A stretch of DNA of 51,860 bases from Ophiocordyceps camponoti-saundersi (nom. inval.) (GCA_003339415.1 PDHQ01000246.1:1-51860), one strand, 5' to 3'; positions 1-13,000 are shown, counted from the stretch's first letter. Translations and numbers: made by a program. Notes: generated by a model from the letters alone, not told the origin.

Positions 1-134
<134 letters not shown>

Positions 135-822
135 AGAAATTAAGTATATAAAGTCCTTACTTTAGTTTTATAAAGTACTGCGCCTATATATAGTAGTTAA
201 ATTATATAATTTAAAAGTAGGTTTTTAGTTAGCTAAGGACGGACCTAATAGTTAGCTAAAAGGGGAAAGTTAAAAGGAGATTATATTATTCCGGTTATAT
301 AACTAACACTTACTTAACTGCCTAAATAGAGGGTAGTTATTCTTAGAGGATATATATATATTAATAAATAAGGGCCTTATTAATCTTTATATTAAGCTTA
401 TTTCTCGTGCCTATAATTAGCTTATTTAATCTCTTTATAGTTAGCTTATTTAGCTAATAACCGAGATAAGGGGGGGGGATTAATTTATATAATATTAGTT
501 ACCGTAGCCGCTACGCTACTAATAAGCACGATTAACGCACGATAATAAATCCGAGACCTTAAAATATTACTAAAAGCTTTACTTTTACTTTTTTTTCTAT
601 TTAACTTACTTAACTTATTTTAGTAAACCTCCTTTTATAAGATCTAATAAGAAGGCACCTTTTAATTCTTACCTTAATTAGAAGCGAGAGACTATAAGTC
701 CTACCTTATTAACTATACTAACTCTTACTTTTAGGATAAGTTACCCCTTTTTCCTCTTATCCCTCTTAAGATAATCTCCTCTTAAAATAACTATTTTCCT
801 CTTTTTTTCTTTTATATATATA
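135..822. other. RIP-mutated AT-rich DNA, no gene seen
   Basis: This stretch lies between the microsatellite and the hAT terminus. It is AT-rich, almost free of CA and TG, and keeps scattered CG sites such as near 500-545. I recognised no coding relic, terminal repeat or RNA gene. It is probably a fragment of another degraded repeat. Confidence 0.6.
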
Positions 823-1010
823 TAGGGTTTAAAATTAGTCAGTCTTTAGTCAGTCAGGACTGACTAAAAAAAGTCCGGACTAAAATACGTACTTTTTAGT
901 CAGTCTTTAGTCAGTTAGCCTAAGGACTTTAGTCAGTCCTTAAATATAAGGACTAACTAACTAAAGACTAAAGACTAAAAGGACTAAGCTTTTAGTCAGC
1001 TTACGTAAGC
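823..1010 (+). repeat. hAT left terminal inverted and subterminal repeats
   Basis: The 5' terminus starts TAGGGTTTAAAATTAG. It is followed by many copies, in both orientations, of a motif close to TTTAGTCAGT, to about 1,010. The same structure occurs inverted at 7,450-7,647. Arrays of short subterminal motifs are where hAT transposases bind in studied members; that role here is inference. Confidence 0.85.
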
Positions 1011-1389
1011 TAATTTAATCTAAAAAAAATACTAATAAATAGCGCGATAAAAATAATATATAGAAATTAAGTTATTTTTTTAATTAGACTATTATTAAGC
1101 GAGGAAAAAACTCTTTAATCTTATATATTAAAAAGAGAAATAAAATCTAATAATAATAATAGTAATAACTAATAACTTAATAGATAATAGTAAAATAAAT
1201 AATAAAGTTATAAAATAGCTTTATAGGAGCTTAAATATAAGTTAAATATACTTACTTATTAAAAATCTTTAGCTTTATAAAATTATTAATATATAAAGAG
1301 TTAATATTAATAAAAATTATATTATTAGCTAGAAAAACTTATATACTAATAAGTAAAAAAAACTAGCTATAATAGAAGACTTATAAGCT

Positions 1390-4100
1390 TTAATCTTCTT
1401 CTTCTAAAGCTTTATTTTCCTCTTCTTTAATTTCCTGGAAATTATTAAGTATTAAATTCTAGTTTTTAAGCAGAATTAACTACTCTATAGTTTCCGGTTT
1501 AAGGTTATTCCTTGATAACGTAATTATATTACCGGATATGGAAAATATAGCCTCAATTGAGGCTAATATAGCCGGAATAGCTAAAAATTTTCTAGCTAAA
1601 ATTATTAAAGTAGGGAAGCGAAAAGCGTTATTTTTCTAATATAAAAGCGGGTTACTCTATAAAATAATTAATAAATAAATAATAAATAGAGAGAAAAAAT
1701 TATAAAAAAATATTATAACTATACCTTAGAAGGTAAATAAGCTTCTGAAAGGTATTATATTAATTCTTCGTTAGTTTCTGCTTTTTTAGACTTTAAACTA
1801 AAGTTAAAGTCTTCCGAAGTAGATAATCTAGGACTTCCTAAGTCTATTTCTTCATTTTCTATAGTTTTATAGCTAAGAATAATAAGTAAAAATTATAAAA
1901 AAAAATAATCTTACTTATAAATTAAATTCCTCTTAAAAAAGATATAAGATATCTTTTTTATAGCTAAATAGTAATAAAGAAAGCTGTCTTCTTTAAAATA
2001 AATATCTTTATACCGTAGGTCTAAGATAATAGCGAATAAATAAGGCCGGAAAGCGTATAAGTCGTTTTTTTTAAGTTATTTTAGAAAGTACTTTTTAAGT
2101 TTTTTTAAGCCTTCTATTATATAGGCTTTAAAAGTACTAGAATAAGAAGATAAAAAAGTAATTAGTAAGTATTTTAAAAAATAAAAGAAAGAAAAATACC
2201 TAGCTTTTTTCGAAGCTAGAAAAATCTTTATATAATTTCGTAAGCCGATTAAAGATCTAATAAATAAATAATAATCCTTCGGAGCTTATTATATAGAAGT
2301 GCCTTTATAAATAAATAGAAGGGGTTAAAAAAACGTTAAAAATAGCTTTAAAATCTTTTAAAGCTTCCTATTCCTTATTAGAAGGGAATATTTTTTTATA
2401 CTCTTTATAATCTATTAATTTAGAAACCTATTCTAAGGTAGATTAGACTTCTAACGCTCTTTTAAGTATAAAAAACGTAAAATTCTACCTTATAGCGTTA
2501 TCTATTTAATTAATTAGTAGTTAAATAAATAATTAATAAATAAAAGAACTTACCGATAATAACTTTTATTTTTTTAGATTATTTTATATTTCCCTTAGAT
2601 TTTTACTATTATAAACCGTCTTGAAAAAGCTATTTAGGCTCTATATTATACTTAATAATAAGTAAAATACGTCGAAGTCGGTTAAAAAGCGCTATAAAAA
2701 TAAATAATTAGTAATAAATTATAAAATAAATAATGAACTTACTATTATACTCTTATAAAGTAGTATTTTTATCTAAAAGTTGCTTTTCTAAGTTAGAATT
2801 ATTTAAAAAGGCCTTAAAAATATCCTAGGCTATTAAATTAATAATATATGCTAGGTAGCGAATTTAGCCTATAAATTCTTTATAAAAAAGGTTATTATAA
2901 GCCGAGGAATAAGCCTTTAAAAAGGTCTTATTATTAGTAGTATTATCGCAAGTAATACTAAAATAATATTATTAGTATATAAATAAATAAATAAAAGAAT
3001 TATTAATATACCTATTAATAGACTTTAAAGTAATAGTAGGGTAGGCTTTAAGGTAGGAAAGAATTTTAGTATAAATATAATTTCTAGTATACCGTTCTAA
3101 AAGCTTTTTAAAAGCTAAAGATTATTAGTTTATATAAATAAATAAATAAGTAAATAACTTACCTATAAGCTTATAATATAGCTTAAAGTCCGGGGAAATA
3201 TAAGCTATAATTAAGCCTAAATAGGTATCTTAAGTAGCTAAAGTCTAGATATCGAAAATAAGGCTATAAAAGCTACTTTTAGAAAAGTAACTTATAAAGT
3301 TATTATTTAACTTTAAAAGGGCTTCGTTAAAGTAATCTTTTAAATAATCCTTTAACTTAGCGTGATAGATAGGCTAGTAGTCCCTAGAAAAAGTTAATTA
3401 AAAATTTAAATAAAGGAAAAATAACTTACTAATTATAATAAGTAAGAAGCTTATTAAAAGGCTCCGAGCAAATTATAGAAAAAGAAATATTCGTAGTTAA
3501 AAGAAAATTAATAACTAAATTCTAAGCTAAATTAGTATTAAAAGCTAAGTTTAACTTAGCCCGTTTTTCGAAGAAATTTTGCGGATTTTTTTTAGTAGGT
3601 TATTCTAATATAAAATTAGTAAATTAATAATAAAAAGGCTATAAACTTACTTCTTTTTAAGTTTTTTTTAGAATTTTTATTATAAGTAATTATTTCGTGC
3701 TTATTCTTATAATACCGGGATAAATTCGAAGCTTAAAACTTATAAACTAGAAAAATAAACTCCTTCGAATAGCTATTTATATAAAAAAATTAATTATTAA
3801 CGCTTTTTAATAATAAAAAAATAAGGAAAAAATAAGAAAAAAAAATACTAATATAATATAAATAGCTTTTAATTTTCGTTCTTTATTTTCCTCGATTAGA
3901 AGAAGCTATCGGGTAAATAAGCCGTGCCGTAAAATATAGATCTTCGAATTCTTATCTAGGCCTAATTTAAATTCTTTCGTATTATATCGAGAAATAGCCG
4001 TTTTTTCCTTTTCTTTTCCTTTTTTCGAAGGGCCTAAAAGTTCCTAAGAAGGTCCCTGATCCGAAAACTCTATACCGTCTAATTTAATAGCTATATCGCT
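1390..4100 (-). pseudogene. hAT transposase relic, intron-containing
   Basis: Read on the minus strand, 1,390-1,650 encodes the end of a hATC dimerisation domain: RFPTL...LARKFLAIPA, then FSISGNIIT, RN.LKPETIE and LLKN, followed by an acidic E/D tail and a TAA stop. Six minus-strand GTAAG(T) donor-like sites sit at about 1,910, 2,548, 2,737, 3,157, 3,424 and 3,645. Each is followed downstream by 50-60 bp of TTTATT-rich sequence ending in TAG, which looks like retained intron structure. The N-terminal (BED-like) part is expected near 3,900-4,100 but I could not confirm its Cys/His ligands. Many CAA/CAG codons have become stops by RIP, so it is dead. The 5' limit is approximate. Confidence 0.75.
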
Positions 4101-4137
4101 ATCGTAGCTATTAAAATTAGCCGAGGTTACTTAAGAA

Positions 4138-4840
4138 GGCTCTCCTTAGGAGGTAATCGAAGGCGTATAGTTAAAGTTAGATATTTTAAGAGAGATATAG
4201 GGGATTAGGCTAAAAGCGGTTAAGTCTATCGTATTCTTTAAGAAAAAAGCTTCTTAAAAATACCCTTTTTATCTTTATAGCTTATTTTTAGAATATTATA
4301 GAGTAGATTAAAGTTATAATATATATAGGTTATTATATATAACTATAAAGTTAAAGAAAAAAACTTAAAATTTTGAAAATTTTTCTAAATATAAGGAAAA
4401 TAGGTAAGGGTACTTAGTAATTAGCTTAGAAAAGCGCCTTACGCCGCGTATTTAGTCGTGGACCTACTTTTCGTAAATATACTTTCCTTCTATTTTTAGA
4501 ATATTTTTTAGTAGCAAAGTTTAAAGGTCTACTTAAAACCTCGTATTGCTTATAAAGAGGGGTAGGTATAAAAAGCTCTTTTATATTAACTTAAAGAAAA
4601 AACTAGAAAAAAGTAATAAAAAAGTAAGGAAAAAAGATATAAGACTCCTTATAGCTTTAGCTATATTAGGTTTTTTTTTTATAATTTTAGCTATTTATTA
4701 TCTATTTTAAATAAATTCTAAAAGGAAATAGAAATATATTTCTACTATTTACTAAAATAGGTATATTACGCGCCGCGTAGCTACCGTAAGGTAAAATACT
4801 CTTTATAACTTAGGGAATTTAAAAAAAATATAAAAGGTAA
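4138..4840. repeat. ~700-bp direct repeat inside hAT, copy 1
   Basis: This segment matches 5,645-6,335 in the same orientation over its whole length, including the blocks AAGCGCCTTACGCCGCG and ATTACGCGCCGCGTAGCTAC. Differences are mostly C/T and G/A. The period is about 1.5 kb. It could be a segmental duplication inside the transposon or the long termini of a small inserted element; neither reading is settled. Confidence 0.8.
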
Positions 4841-5644
4841 GTAAAAAAAAAAAGTAAAAGTAATTTATAATATTTAAGTTAAAAAGCTTCCTAAATAGAT
4901 TTTTATTATATTATATTTCTTACTTATAGCGTATTTAAAAAATAAAGTAAAAATATTAATAATATATATATTATATTTTCTATAAAAATACTTTTTTAAA
5001 ATACTAGCTTAAGTAGGGAAAAATTTTAAAAAAGAATTAAAATAAGCTATATAATAATAAAAATTAATATTACTTTTTTTAAAAGTAATATTTACTTTTT
5101 AGTAAGTTATAAGTAAATAATTATTTTTTATATAATAAAAAGTATTTTTAAAACTAATAATTATTTTTAGATAAATTCTATAAAAATATATATAAAAAGC
5201 TTATAAAATATAAAATATAAAAATTATTTTTAAAGTTTTTTTTTTAAAATACTAATAAGAAAATAAGAAAGTAATTATTATACTAATAAGTTATTTATAA
5301 ATAATTTTATTAAATTATTCTATATACTATTTCTAATCTAGCTTTTCGTTATCTTAAGGTTCTTTATTATAATAAAGCTCCCCGACTTTTTCCGCTAATT
5401 TTCTAGCTTTTTTATAAGCTTTTTTTTATACTTTTATAGTTTTTTTTTACCTTTTTTCTTTCTTTTTACTTATTTTCCTAAGAAAAGGAAACGATTAAAT
5501 AATATATTATACTTTAATACGCGTAATTATTCTTTATAAATAATAAATAGCTAAAAATAATTAGTATTCTTTAATTAAAATTTAGAAAGCTTTTTAAATA
5601 GCTTACGTTAAGGAATAAAAATAGGAGGAGGTATTTTAGGTAAA

Positions 5645-6335
5645 ATAAACTCTCCCTAAATAATAATCGAAGTTATAAAATTTAAGTTAGATATCTTAAA
5701 AAATTAAGGGTATTAGGCTAAAAGCGGTTAGCGCTATTTAATTCTTTAGGAAAAAAGCTTCCTAAAAATACCTTTTTTATTTTTATTATATAAAAATTAA
5801 AAATAATAGAGTAAATTAAAGTTTAAGTTATTTTATAAAACTCTTAAGTTATTAAAAAAAAAGGGAGATTTTAAAAATTTTTCTTAATATAAGGAAAATA
5901 AGTAAGAGTACTTAATAATTAGCTTAGAAAAGCGCTTTACGCCGTATATCTAATTATAAACCTACTTTTTATAGACATACTTTCCTTATATTCTTAGAAT
6001 ATTTTTTAGTAGTAAAGTTTAAAAGTTTACTTAAAACTTTATATTACTTATAAAAAAGAGTAAGTATAAAGAGCTTTTTTATATTAACTTAAAGAAAAAA
6101 CTAAAAGAAAGTAATAAAAAGATACGGAAAAAAATATAAGATTTTTTATAGCTTTAGCTATATTAGGTTTTTTTTTTATAATTTTAGCTATTTTATATCT
6201 ATTTTAAATAAATTCTTAAAAGAAATAAAAATATATTTCTATTACTTACTAAAATAGGTATATTACGCGCGGCGTAGCTACCGTAAGGTAAAGTACTTTT
6301 TATAACTTAAGGAATTTTAAAAAAAGTATAGGGTA
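5645..6335. repeat. ~700-bp direct repeat inside hAT, copy 2
   Basis: Second copy of the repeat at 4,138-4,840. It carries more C-to-T changes (for example GCGCTTTACGCCGTATA in place of GCGCCTTACGCCGCGTA), so it is the more heavily RIPed copy. About 800 bp of AT-rich sequence with no recognisable coding content separates the two copies. Confidence 0.8.
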
Positions 6336-7449
6336 AGATAAAATATAATTAAAAAATAGAAAAAACTTTATTATAGCTTAAAAAAGTTACTTATATTTTT
6401 ATTAAGGTTTATTTCTAAGTTAATATAGTATTATTTAAATTTAAAGAGTAATTATATAAAGTAGCTATTTATTCCCTTAGTTTAATATATTTTATAAAGA
6501 AGAAATAAATAGAAATAAAAATAATAAAAAAAGGTAAAAAAGTTCGCTTTTTTTAAACTATAAGCTATATTTTTTTTATAATTATAAAGCTATTATTAGC
6601 TTATATTTTAAATTTTTTATTTAAATAAAAAAAGTATTTTAAAGTTAATAATATAAATAAATATAAATTAATAGTTATAATTTTAAGTAAAAAATCTTAT
6701 AAGAAAGCTTAAAAATATATTACTTAAAAAGATTTAATTTATATTTTTAACCTTATTATTAAAGGAGTTATTTTTATAAAAAATAAAAACTTTATCTATA
6801 TCTTAGTTTACTATACTAAAAAATAACTTAGTAAGGAAAAAAAGGTAAAAAATAGAAAATAATTTATAACTAAAGCTATAATAACCTTACTAACCTAAAA
6901 GAAAGATATTACGTAAAAAAAGCCCTTTTCTTTTTTACTAATTTTTTAAATTATTTTTTTTTAATTAAGCTTTTAAAATAAATATTAGTATTTTTAGTAC
7001 TTAGTATAAGGTAGCAAATAAAATAATTTTTATCTTTTTTAATAATTTATTTAAAAATAAAAAAAATTATAGCCTTATAAAATATATAAGTTTAAGTAAA
7101 ATAAGCTTTAAAAGCTTTTAGAATAATATTTATCTTTACTTATAATAAATTCTTAAAATAAATATATTTTTTCTATTAATATTTTTATAATAATTATAAG
7201 AAAATAAGTAAAATTATAAAAAAAGAACTTTTTAGCTATTATAATACTTATCTATTTCTTTAAATTATTTTTTACTATTATATAATTTATTAAAGCTATT
7301 TTTCTTATTAATATCTTTAAAAATTATTTTTAAAAAAAAATTATCTTTAACTTTTTACTATAAAGTAAGTAAAATAGCTAAAATTATAAAAAAATTACTA
7401 TTTAGAAGCGCTTTTAATAAATATTTTTTTGAAATTATTAAAAAAATAA
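6336..7449. other. AT-rich interior of hAT, no coding relic recognised
   Basis: Very AT-rich, with few CG sites left. I could not extend the transposase or any other protein family into it. Confidence 0.5.
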
Positions 7450-7647
7450 TAAACGCTAGTAACTAATTTTTTAATCTTTAGTTAGTTACTAACTAACTAA
7501 AGACTAAAAATAACTAACTAAAATTAGTTACTATAAGAACTTTAGTTAGTTAGGACTTTTTTTAGTCCTTAAAAATAAGGACTTTAGTTAGTTAGTCTAG
7601 ACTAACTAAAAAAAGACTAAAAAGTTACTAACTAATTTTAAACCCTA
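7450..7647 (-). repeat. hAT right terminal inverted and subterminal repeats
   Basis: The inverted partner of 823-1,010. The motif here reads TTTAGTTAGT instead of TTTAGTCAGT, which is the C-to-T change expected from RIP at CpA. The left end has kept more CA sites than the right, so the two ends were mutated unequally. Confidence 0.85.
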
Positions 7648-8579
7648 ATATTACCCTTATTAAATTATATATATTATCTAGCTTTTAATCGCTTAGCGCT
7701 TATACGCGGTACCTATCCTCCCTCTTTATTACGTATTAGTAAAATAGGTTTACGCTAGCGCCCGCGCGTAGCGCGCGTAGCTTAGGAGCGGGATAGGTAA
7801 GACTCCCGCTATTAGCGTTATATTAAATATTCTCCTAGCTTTATAGTATACCCTCCCCCGCCTAAGGATATATTTATCGTAGGTTAATATTAGCGCTAAG
7901 CTATAGCTAGCGTTATAATAGTTTTCTAAGTTACTTAACTATAATAGAAGATTATAGGAAAAAGATAAAGAAAGTAAATATTAGCTTAAAGTTAATATAA
8001 GGAGAGAGAAGGAGTAAGTAAATAAGAAATAAAAAGGAATAGGGGGTAAGGGGGTAATATTATATTTATACTTATAAGATAAGGAGGGAAAGTTACTTAA
8101 AAGGGATAACTAGCTATAAGGGGCGCTTAAATAAGTATATAGTTAAATCCGCCTTAAGCTATTATAAAAATATATATCCCCTTATATAAACTTAAAGCGG
8201 TTTAATATTACGTAATATTTAAAGCTATTAAGCAGCTTTTAAGTTAAAATAATATAATTTTTCTATTTTATAAAGATAAGTTAATAAGGCGTTTTACCTT
8301 ATAAGCGTTAATTTTTAGCATTTTTTATAGCAAGGACTTCCTTAACCTTATATTTATTAAAAGATAAGTTATTATAAGAGAGATAAAGGAGGGGATCCGG
8401 CTAAAAGTTAATAAGTAACTAAAATAGTAAAAGGTTACTAATAGCACGCTTAATAAGGTTAATATAAAAAGTAAGGTAAATACTAAGTAGCGTATTAAAA
8501 GTAATAATAAGTAATATTAATATAGCTATTACCTTATACTTACTTTTAAAGTAATTAAGCTTTTTATAAAAAATTAATC
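7648..8579. other. RIP-mutated repeat DNA of unknown type
   Basis: The segment at 7,690-7,870 keeps many CG sites (for example GCGCCCGCGCGTAGCGCGCG) while having almost no CA or TG. This is how once GC-rich DNA looks after CpA-directed RIP. No family could be assigned. Confidence 0.5.
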
Positions 8580-8774
8580 TATAACTAATTATAGCTAGAT
8601 AGGGGGGATTATAGCGGATATATTTAAGTCTTCCTAATAGCGCTTAGTTATTACGCGGGGTATATAGCTAGCTTAGAAGGGGGGCTTCTCTCCCCTCTCC
8701 TTCCTTTTTTCGATAGCTTTAATTATAACTTTACTTTAGCTTACTTCTATAATTACCTTAATAAAACCTTTATA
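8580..8774. repeat. 195-bp LTR-like direct repeat, copy A
   Basis: It begins TATAACTAAT and ends AACCTTTATA, which fits TG...CA termini after RIP. It matches 10,146-10,340 along its full 195 bp with mostly C/T and G/A differences. Flanking 5-mers (TAATC before A, CTTTT after B) do not form a target duplication, so A and B may not be the two ends of one element. Confidence 0.6.
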
Positions 8775-10145
8775 TTAATTAAAGCTCCTCTTACCGCTAA
8801 CCGAATATAAAAGTAAAATCTTAGTATAAAACGCTATTAAATTTTACTTATATTAAAGCTACTCTTAGCTTATTCCGGCCTAGATTTTTAGCTAGCCGCT
8901 ATATATACTAAATTTATAATTAACGGAGCCGTAATTAAGAAGCTTAAGTTCTAATTTTACTATATTTTTTCTTATTTTAGTATTTTCTAATAGATATTTT
9001 TTCTATATATTATTATAGCTATAGATTTTTCTTACTAGCTTAAAGTCTTTTTAGCGTATATCTCCGAGCTTCTTAGGGAGAGTTATAAGAAGCGCTAAGT
9101 AAGTTTTTCCTTAGTTAGGATATATTAGGGGCTATTAGAGCCCCTTAAAGAATATATTATAAGGTAAAAATATACCTTTTTCGAAGCTAAATTATTATAT
9201 TAATCTAACTATATTAAGATTATTTTATTTTTATCTAAGCTATATAAAAAGCTATAAGAGCGCTTAAATTATAAAAACTAGCTTATAATATACGCGGCTT
9301 TTACTAGCTTTTTTTAAGGCTTTAATAAAATATTTAGTTCTAATAATATTCCTAACGCGCTAGTTAATTTACCGCCCCCCTTTTTTACTAACCTAATAAA
9401 TATTATATTTATATAATCTTATTCTAATATTACTAAGCGCTAATATTACTATTAATATAATTAAATCGGTTATTTTAAGTATAACTATCTAAAGCTTTAT
9501 AGGTAAATAAGGATATTAAAATTAAGGCTTTTTATAAGCGGAGTAAGGTAATTAGAGGTAAATTTAAAATATTTTAATTAAGAGGATAATAAGTAGAATA
9601 AGATAAGTATATACTAAATATTATAGCTTAAGTAATTTCTAGCTTTATTATATTACCTTATATAAGGATAATTTACGCGTAGCTTAGGCGCGTAAATTTA
9701 TTAATAAATATATATTATAATTATATTATACCTTAGCTTATAAACTAGCGCTAATAGTATATAGTAATAAGTATATAGCTAGCTTTACTATTTACTATAA
9801 TTAAGGTATTCTCTAAGCTTCCTATAATTAATATAATATTATCTAATCTTATACGCTAGCTATATAAGTAAGTTTTTATTATTAATATATAAGTTTATTA
9901 ATTCTTACCTTAAGCGGTGCTATAGTTTTAAGCTTATTAGAATTTTCCCTATAAAAATTAGGGTTTAATTCCTTAAGCTATAAAAGAGCTTTTCTACCCT
10001 TTTATCCTTATCTTTACGGAGGCTATTAAGCTATTAGCTAAGGATTATATAGAGTATCTTATTAGCGTAGTAATATATAACTTTTCTATCTTACGCTCCT
10101 ACCTCCTCGGCTAGCTTAAGGAGGGGGCTATATAAGGGATTAGTT
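8775..10145. other. RIP-mutated interior between LTR-like repeats
   Basis: About 1.37 kb between the two 195-bp repeats. On the minus strand, parts near 9,900-10,140 read as basic, protein-like sequence once CAA-to-TAA changes are allowed, but no family is recognisable. Confidence 0.4.
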
Positions 10146-10340
10146 TATAACTAATCGTAGCTAGATAGGGGGAATTATAGCGGATATATTTAGGTTTTCC
10201 CGATAGCGCTTAGTTATCGCGCGGGGTATATAGCTAGCTTAGGAGGGGGGCTTCTCTCCCCTTTTTTTCCTCTTTTCGATAGCTTTAATTATAACTTTAC
10301 TTTAGCTTACTTTTATAGTCGCCTTAGTAAAACCTTTATA
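10146..10340. repeat. 195-bp LTR-like direct repeat, copy B
   Basis: Partner of 8,580-8,774 with the same inferred TG...CA ends. It lies just downstream, in minus-strand terms, of a gypsy integrase relic, so it could be the 3' LTR of that element. No matching 5' LTR was found in 13-15 kb, so this is unproven. Confidence 0.55.
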
Positions 10341-10399
10341 CTTTTAAGATAAATAGTTAAATTATATATAGGTAAAATTAAGCTATATAAAATTATTAA

Positions 10400-13000
10400 T
10401 TTAAAACCGTTTTATAAGTTAGTAAAACTTATTTAAAAAGTCTTATTACCGCTATTAAGCTTAGGCGATAGAGGCTTATATTAGTTTAACGCTATAATAA
10501 AGGAAATAAGTAAACGCTATAGCTTAGCTTTTTAGGGAAAAGATAGGGGCGGCCGCCTCCGCTAGCTAGTTAAGAAAGGTAATATTAAAGCTATAAAATA
10601 AGCGGTTAAGACTAATACTTATTATAAATAAGTCCTAATTATTTAAGGTAAGCTAATAAGTAAGTAAGTAGTATAGCTAATCGAATTATAAAAAGGAGAT
10701 TATATAATAGAAAGTAGCTTATACTTTTTAGTTTATACGCTTTATACCCTTATTAGTTTAAAAGTAATATATTATAGAAAATAGCTTATTAACTTTAGTA
10801 AAATAGTAAAAAGTAAATTAAAAATAGCTTATTTAATTAAAATTATAATTAGAAATTAACTTATAAGGGAAGCTATAAAACCGCTACTAATATTAAATAA
10901 AGCGCTTAATATATTACTTAATATTTATAAATATTATAGCTTTAAGCTAAATATATTTTAATAAGCGATTTATAATAATTATTAGAAAATAAGGCTAAGA
11001 TTTTAAGGCGGCGGGTAGCTTAGTTATAAAGTTTACGGAGAGGGTTATTTAAAACTATTTAAAAAGAGGTAGCGGCTAAAATAACCCTTAATAGCGCTAA
11101 TAATTAAAATAATCTTTATAATAATAATAATTACGAATAAAATATACTATATCCGTAAATATACTATCTTAGTAAAACTTATATTAAAAAAATATAAAAG
11201 TAATATTCTTATTAAGGTATCCCGCTATAAGGGAATTATAAGTTTATTAGATAAGCTTTATAATTAGGAGTTTCTATTTAGGAACTTAAAGATAGCTTTA
11301 AAATTATAGCTATTTATAAGTAAAAATAAAATAATTCGTAACTTACTTATAAATACCCGCCTTTAGCGGAAACTTTTAAGCGCTTAACTAAATTACTTAA
11401 TAGTATATATAATAAAGGGAATTAATATAAAAAGCCTCTAACTAAAAGTCTTATAAGGTTTTATTATAAAAAAAAGCTAGGGTATCCTAAATAAAAGGTA
11501 TAGCTATAAGAAATTAAAATAAGGCTAGGCTAAATTAGATTAGCTATAATTTAAAAGAGTAGATAGATATAAGCTATATAATTTAACTAAAGCGCTTCTT
11601 TATCCCGTAGCGATCTTATTCTTACTAAGAGAGTATATTAGGCTACGACGCCTACGCGCTAAGATAGTACTAAAAGCGGAAGTTAAAAAAGGTAAGCGTT
11701 TTAGCTTAATACGCTTAATATTCTATTATAGCCTTAAGTATAGTAAAATATTTTAAAGCTTTATAATTTATAAAGATAGAGAATAGTTATATAATTTAAT
11801 ATAACTTAGTAAATTATATTTTAAAATAAGAAATAATAATAAGAAGCTTTTTATTATAAATTATATAGTTTTATTTTATAAGTAAAAGTTTCTTAAAATA
11901 ATATATAATAAGCTAAAAGATATAGTCTAAGCTAAACTAAGAAAAATATCCGCTAATAGCCTTATTAAAATAATTAGCTTTAATAATAATATTATAGTTT
12001 AGATCTTACTAAGTAAGGATAAGGGTAAAAATAAACGCGGACTTAAGTATATTAAAAATAAGCTAATATTTATTAGTTTAGTAGAAAAGCGCGCCGCGTT
12101 TCGTAAGCTTAACTAAAAAGGCTATAAGGTTTAAAAAATAAAGTATAAAATTATAATAAAAATTAATAAATTTAAGAAAACTACGCACGCTTTAAACGTA
12201 AGTTAGCGCCTCCTATTTTAAAATTATAAAAACTTTAGTAAAATCTAGCTTTATTTTTTTACTAGCGTAAATAATAAACCTTAAATACTTAACCTTATAA
12301 ATAGTAAAATTATATTTATTAAGATTAAGAAAAAGCTTAGCTTAATAGAAATATAAAAATATAATATATACTTTACGCTAATAATTAGAATAGGAACCTC
12401 TTAAATAGATAAGGATATTATTTAAATATATTATAATAAAATCCCTTAAGGAGTTATTAAGAGTAATATTAATATAACGCTAAAATATAGCGGGCGCTTT
12501 TATAAAGCTAAAAAAATAAATAAAATATTCGAATAAATTAAACTAAGTATAGAAAAATATAAGATATTCCTTACCTTTTATAATATAAAGCTTATAAAAA
12601 GTAATATAAATATTAAGTTTCGTAAACTAGTAAGTACTTAAAAAGCTATAAAATATCTCCTTAATAAGTAAAAAGAGATAATAATCTTATTTTATTACCT
12701 TATTTAAAGCGCGATAATTAATATAAAAGCGCTACCTACCTCTTAGCTTTTTTATAAATAAGATAAGGGCGGCTTTAAATAATAAGCTAGCGTAGATTTA
12801 TCTTTTATTTATTAAGTTAGTAATTTATTTCTAAACTTTAAGGAGATACTTATAAGGTATATTATAAAATAAGCCTTAGGGTAAAGGGGGTAAGAAATTA
12901 TTAAGTTCTTAGCGAAGTTAGATATAATAGTTATAATTATTATAATAAAAAGGTAAGATATTAGCTTTCTCCTTATTAAGTAAATTAGTAAAATTTAATA
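10400..13000 (-). pseudogene. Ty3/gypsy pol relic (RT and integrase), RIPed
   Basis: The minus strand carries a classic Ty3/gypsy reverse transcriptase at about 12,790-12,200. It shows RFYINYRALNK (from RFxxDYRALNK) at 12,731-12,699, then F.KAPAIFQRYIN, then IIYLNNILIY at about 12,431-12,399, where the catalytic YLDD has become YLNN by G-to-A change. KYLRFIIYA and the E.P..V.SV.SF segment follow. Further downstream, around 11,560-11,380, a degraded HHCC zinc-binding integrase N-terminus is suggested by spacing, with His turned to Tyr. All stops seen are TAA or TAG, as RIP gives from CAA, CAG and TGG. Element ends are not resolved. Confidence 0.75.

Larger units (their letters stand above)
823..7647 (-). 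mobile_element. RIP-degraded hAT-superfamily DNA transposon
   Basis: The element begins TAGGGTTTAAAATTAGT at 823 and ends with the inverted equivalent ACTAATTTTAAACCCTA at 7,647. This fits a hAT terminus CAGGG...CCCTG after RIP of the terminal CA/TG. Both ends carry about 180 bp of subterminal repeats built on TTTAGT(C/T)AGT. Inside, the minus strand encodes a transposase relic with a recognisable hATC dimerisation domain. A clean 8-bp target duplication was not found: the left flank is TATATATA and the right ATATTACC, so the exact ends could be off or the flanks mutated. At 6.8 kb it is long for a fungal hAT, partly because of an internal ~700-bp direct repeat. Confidence 0.85.
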
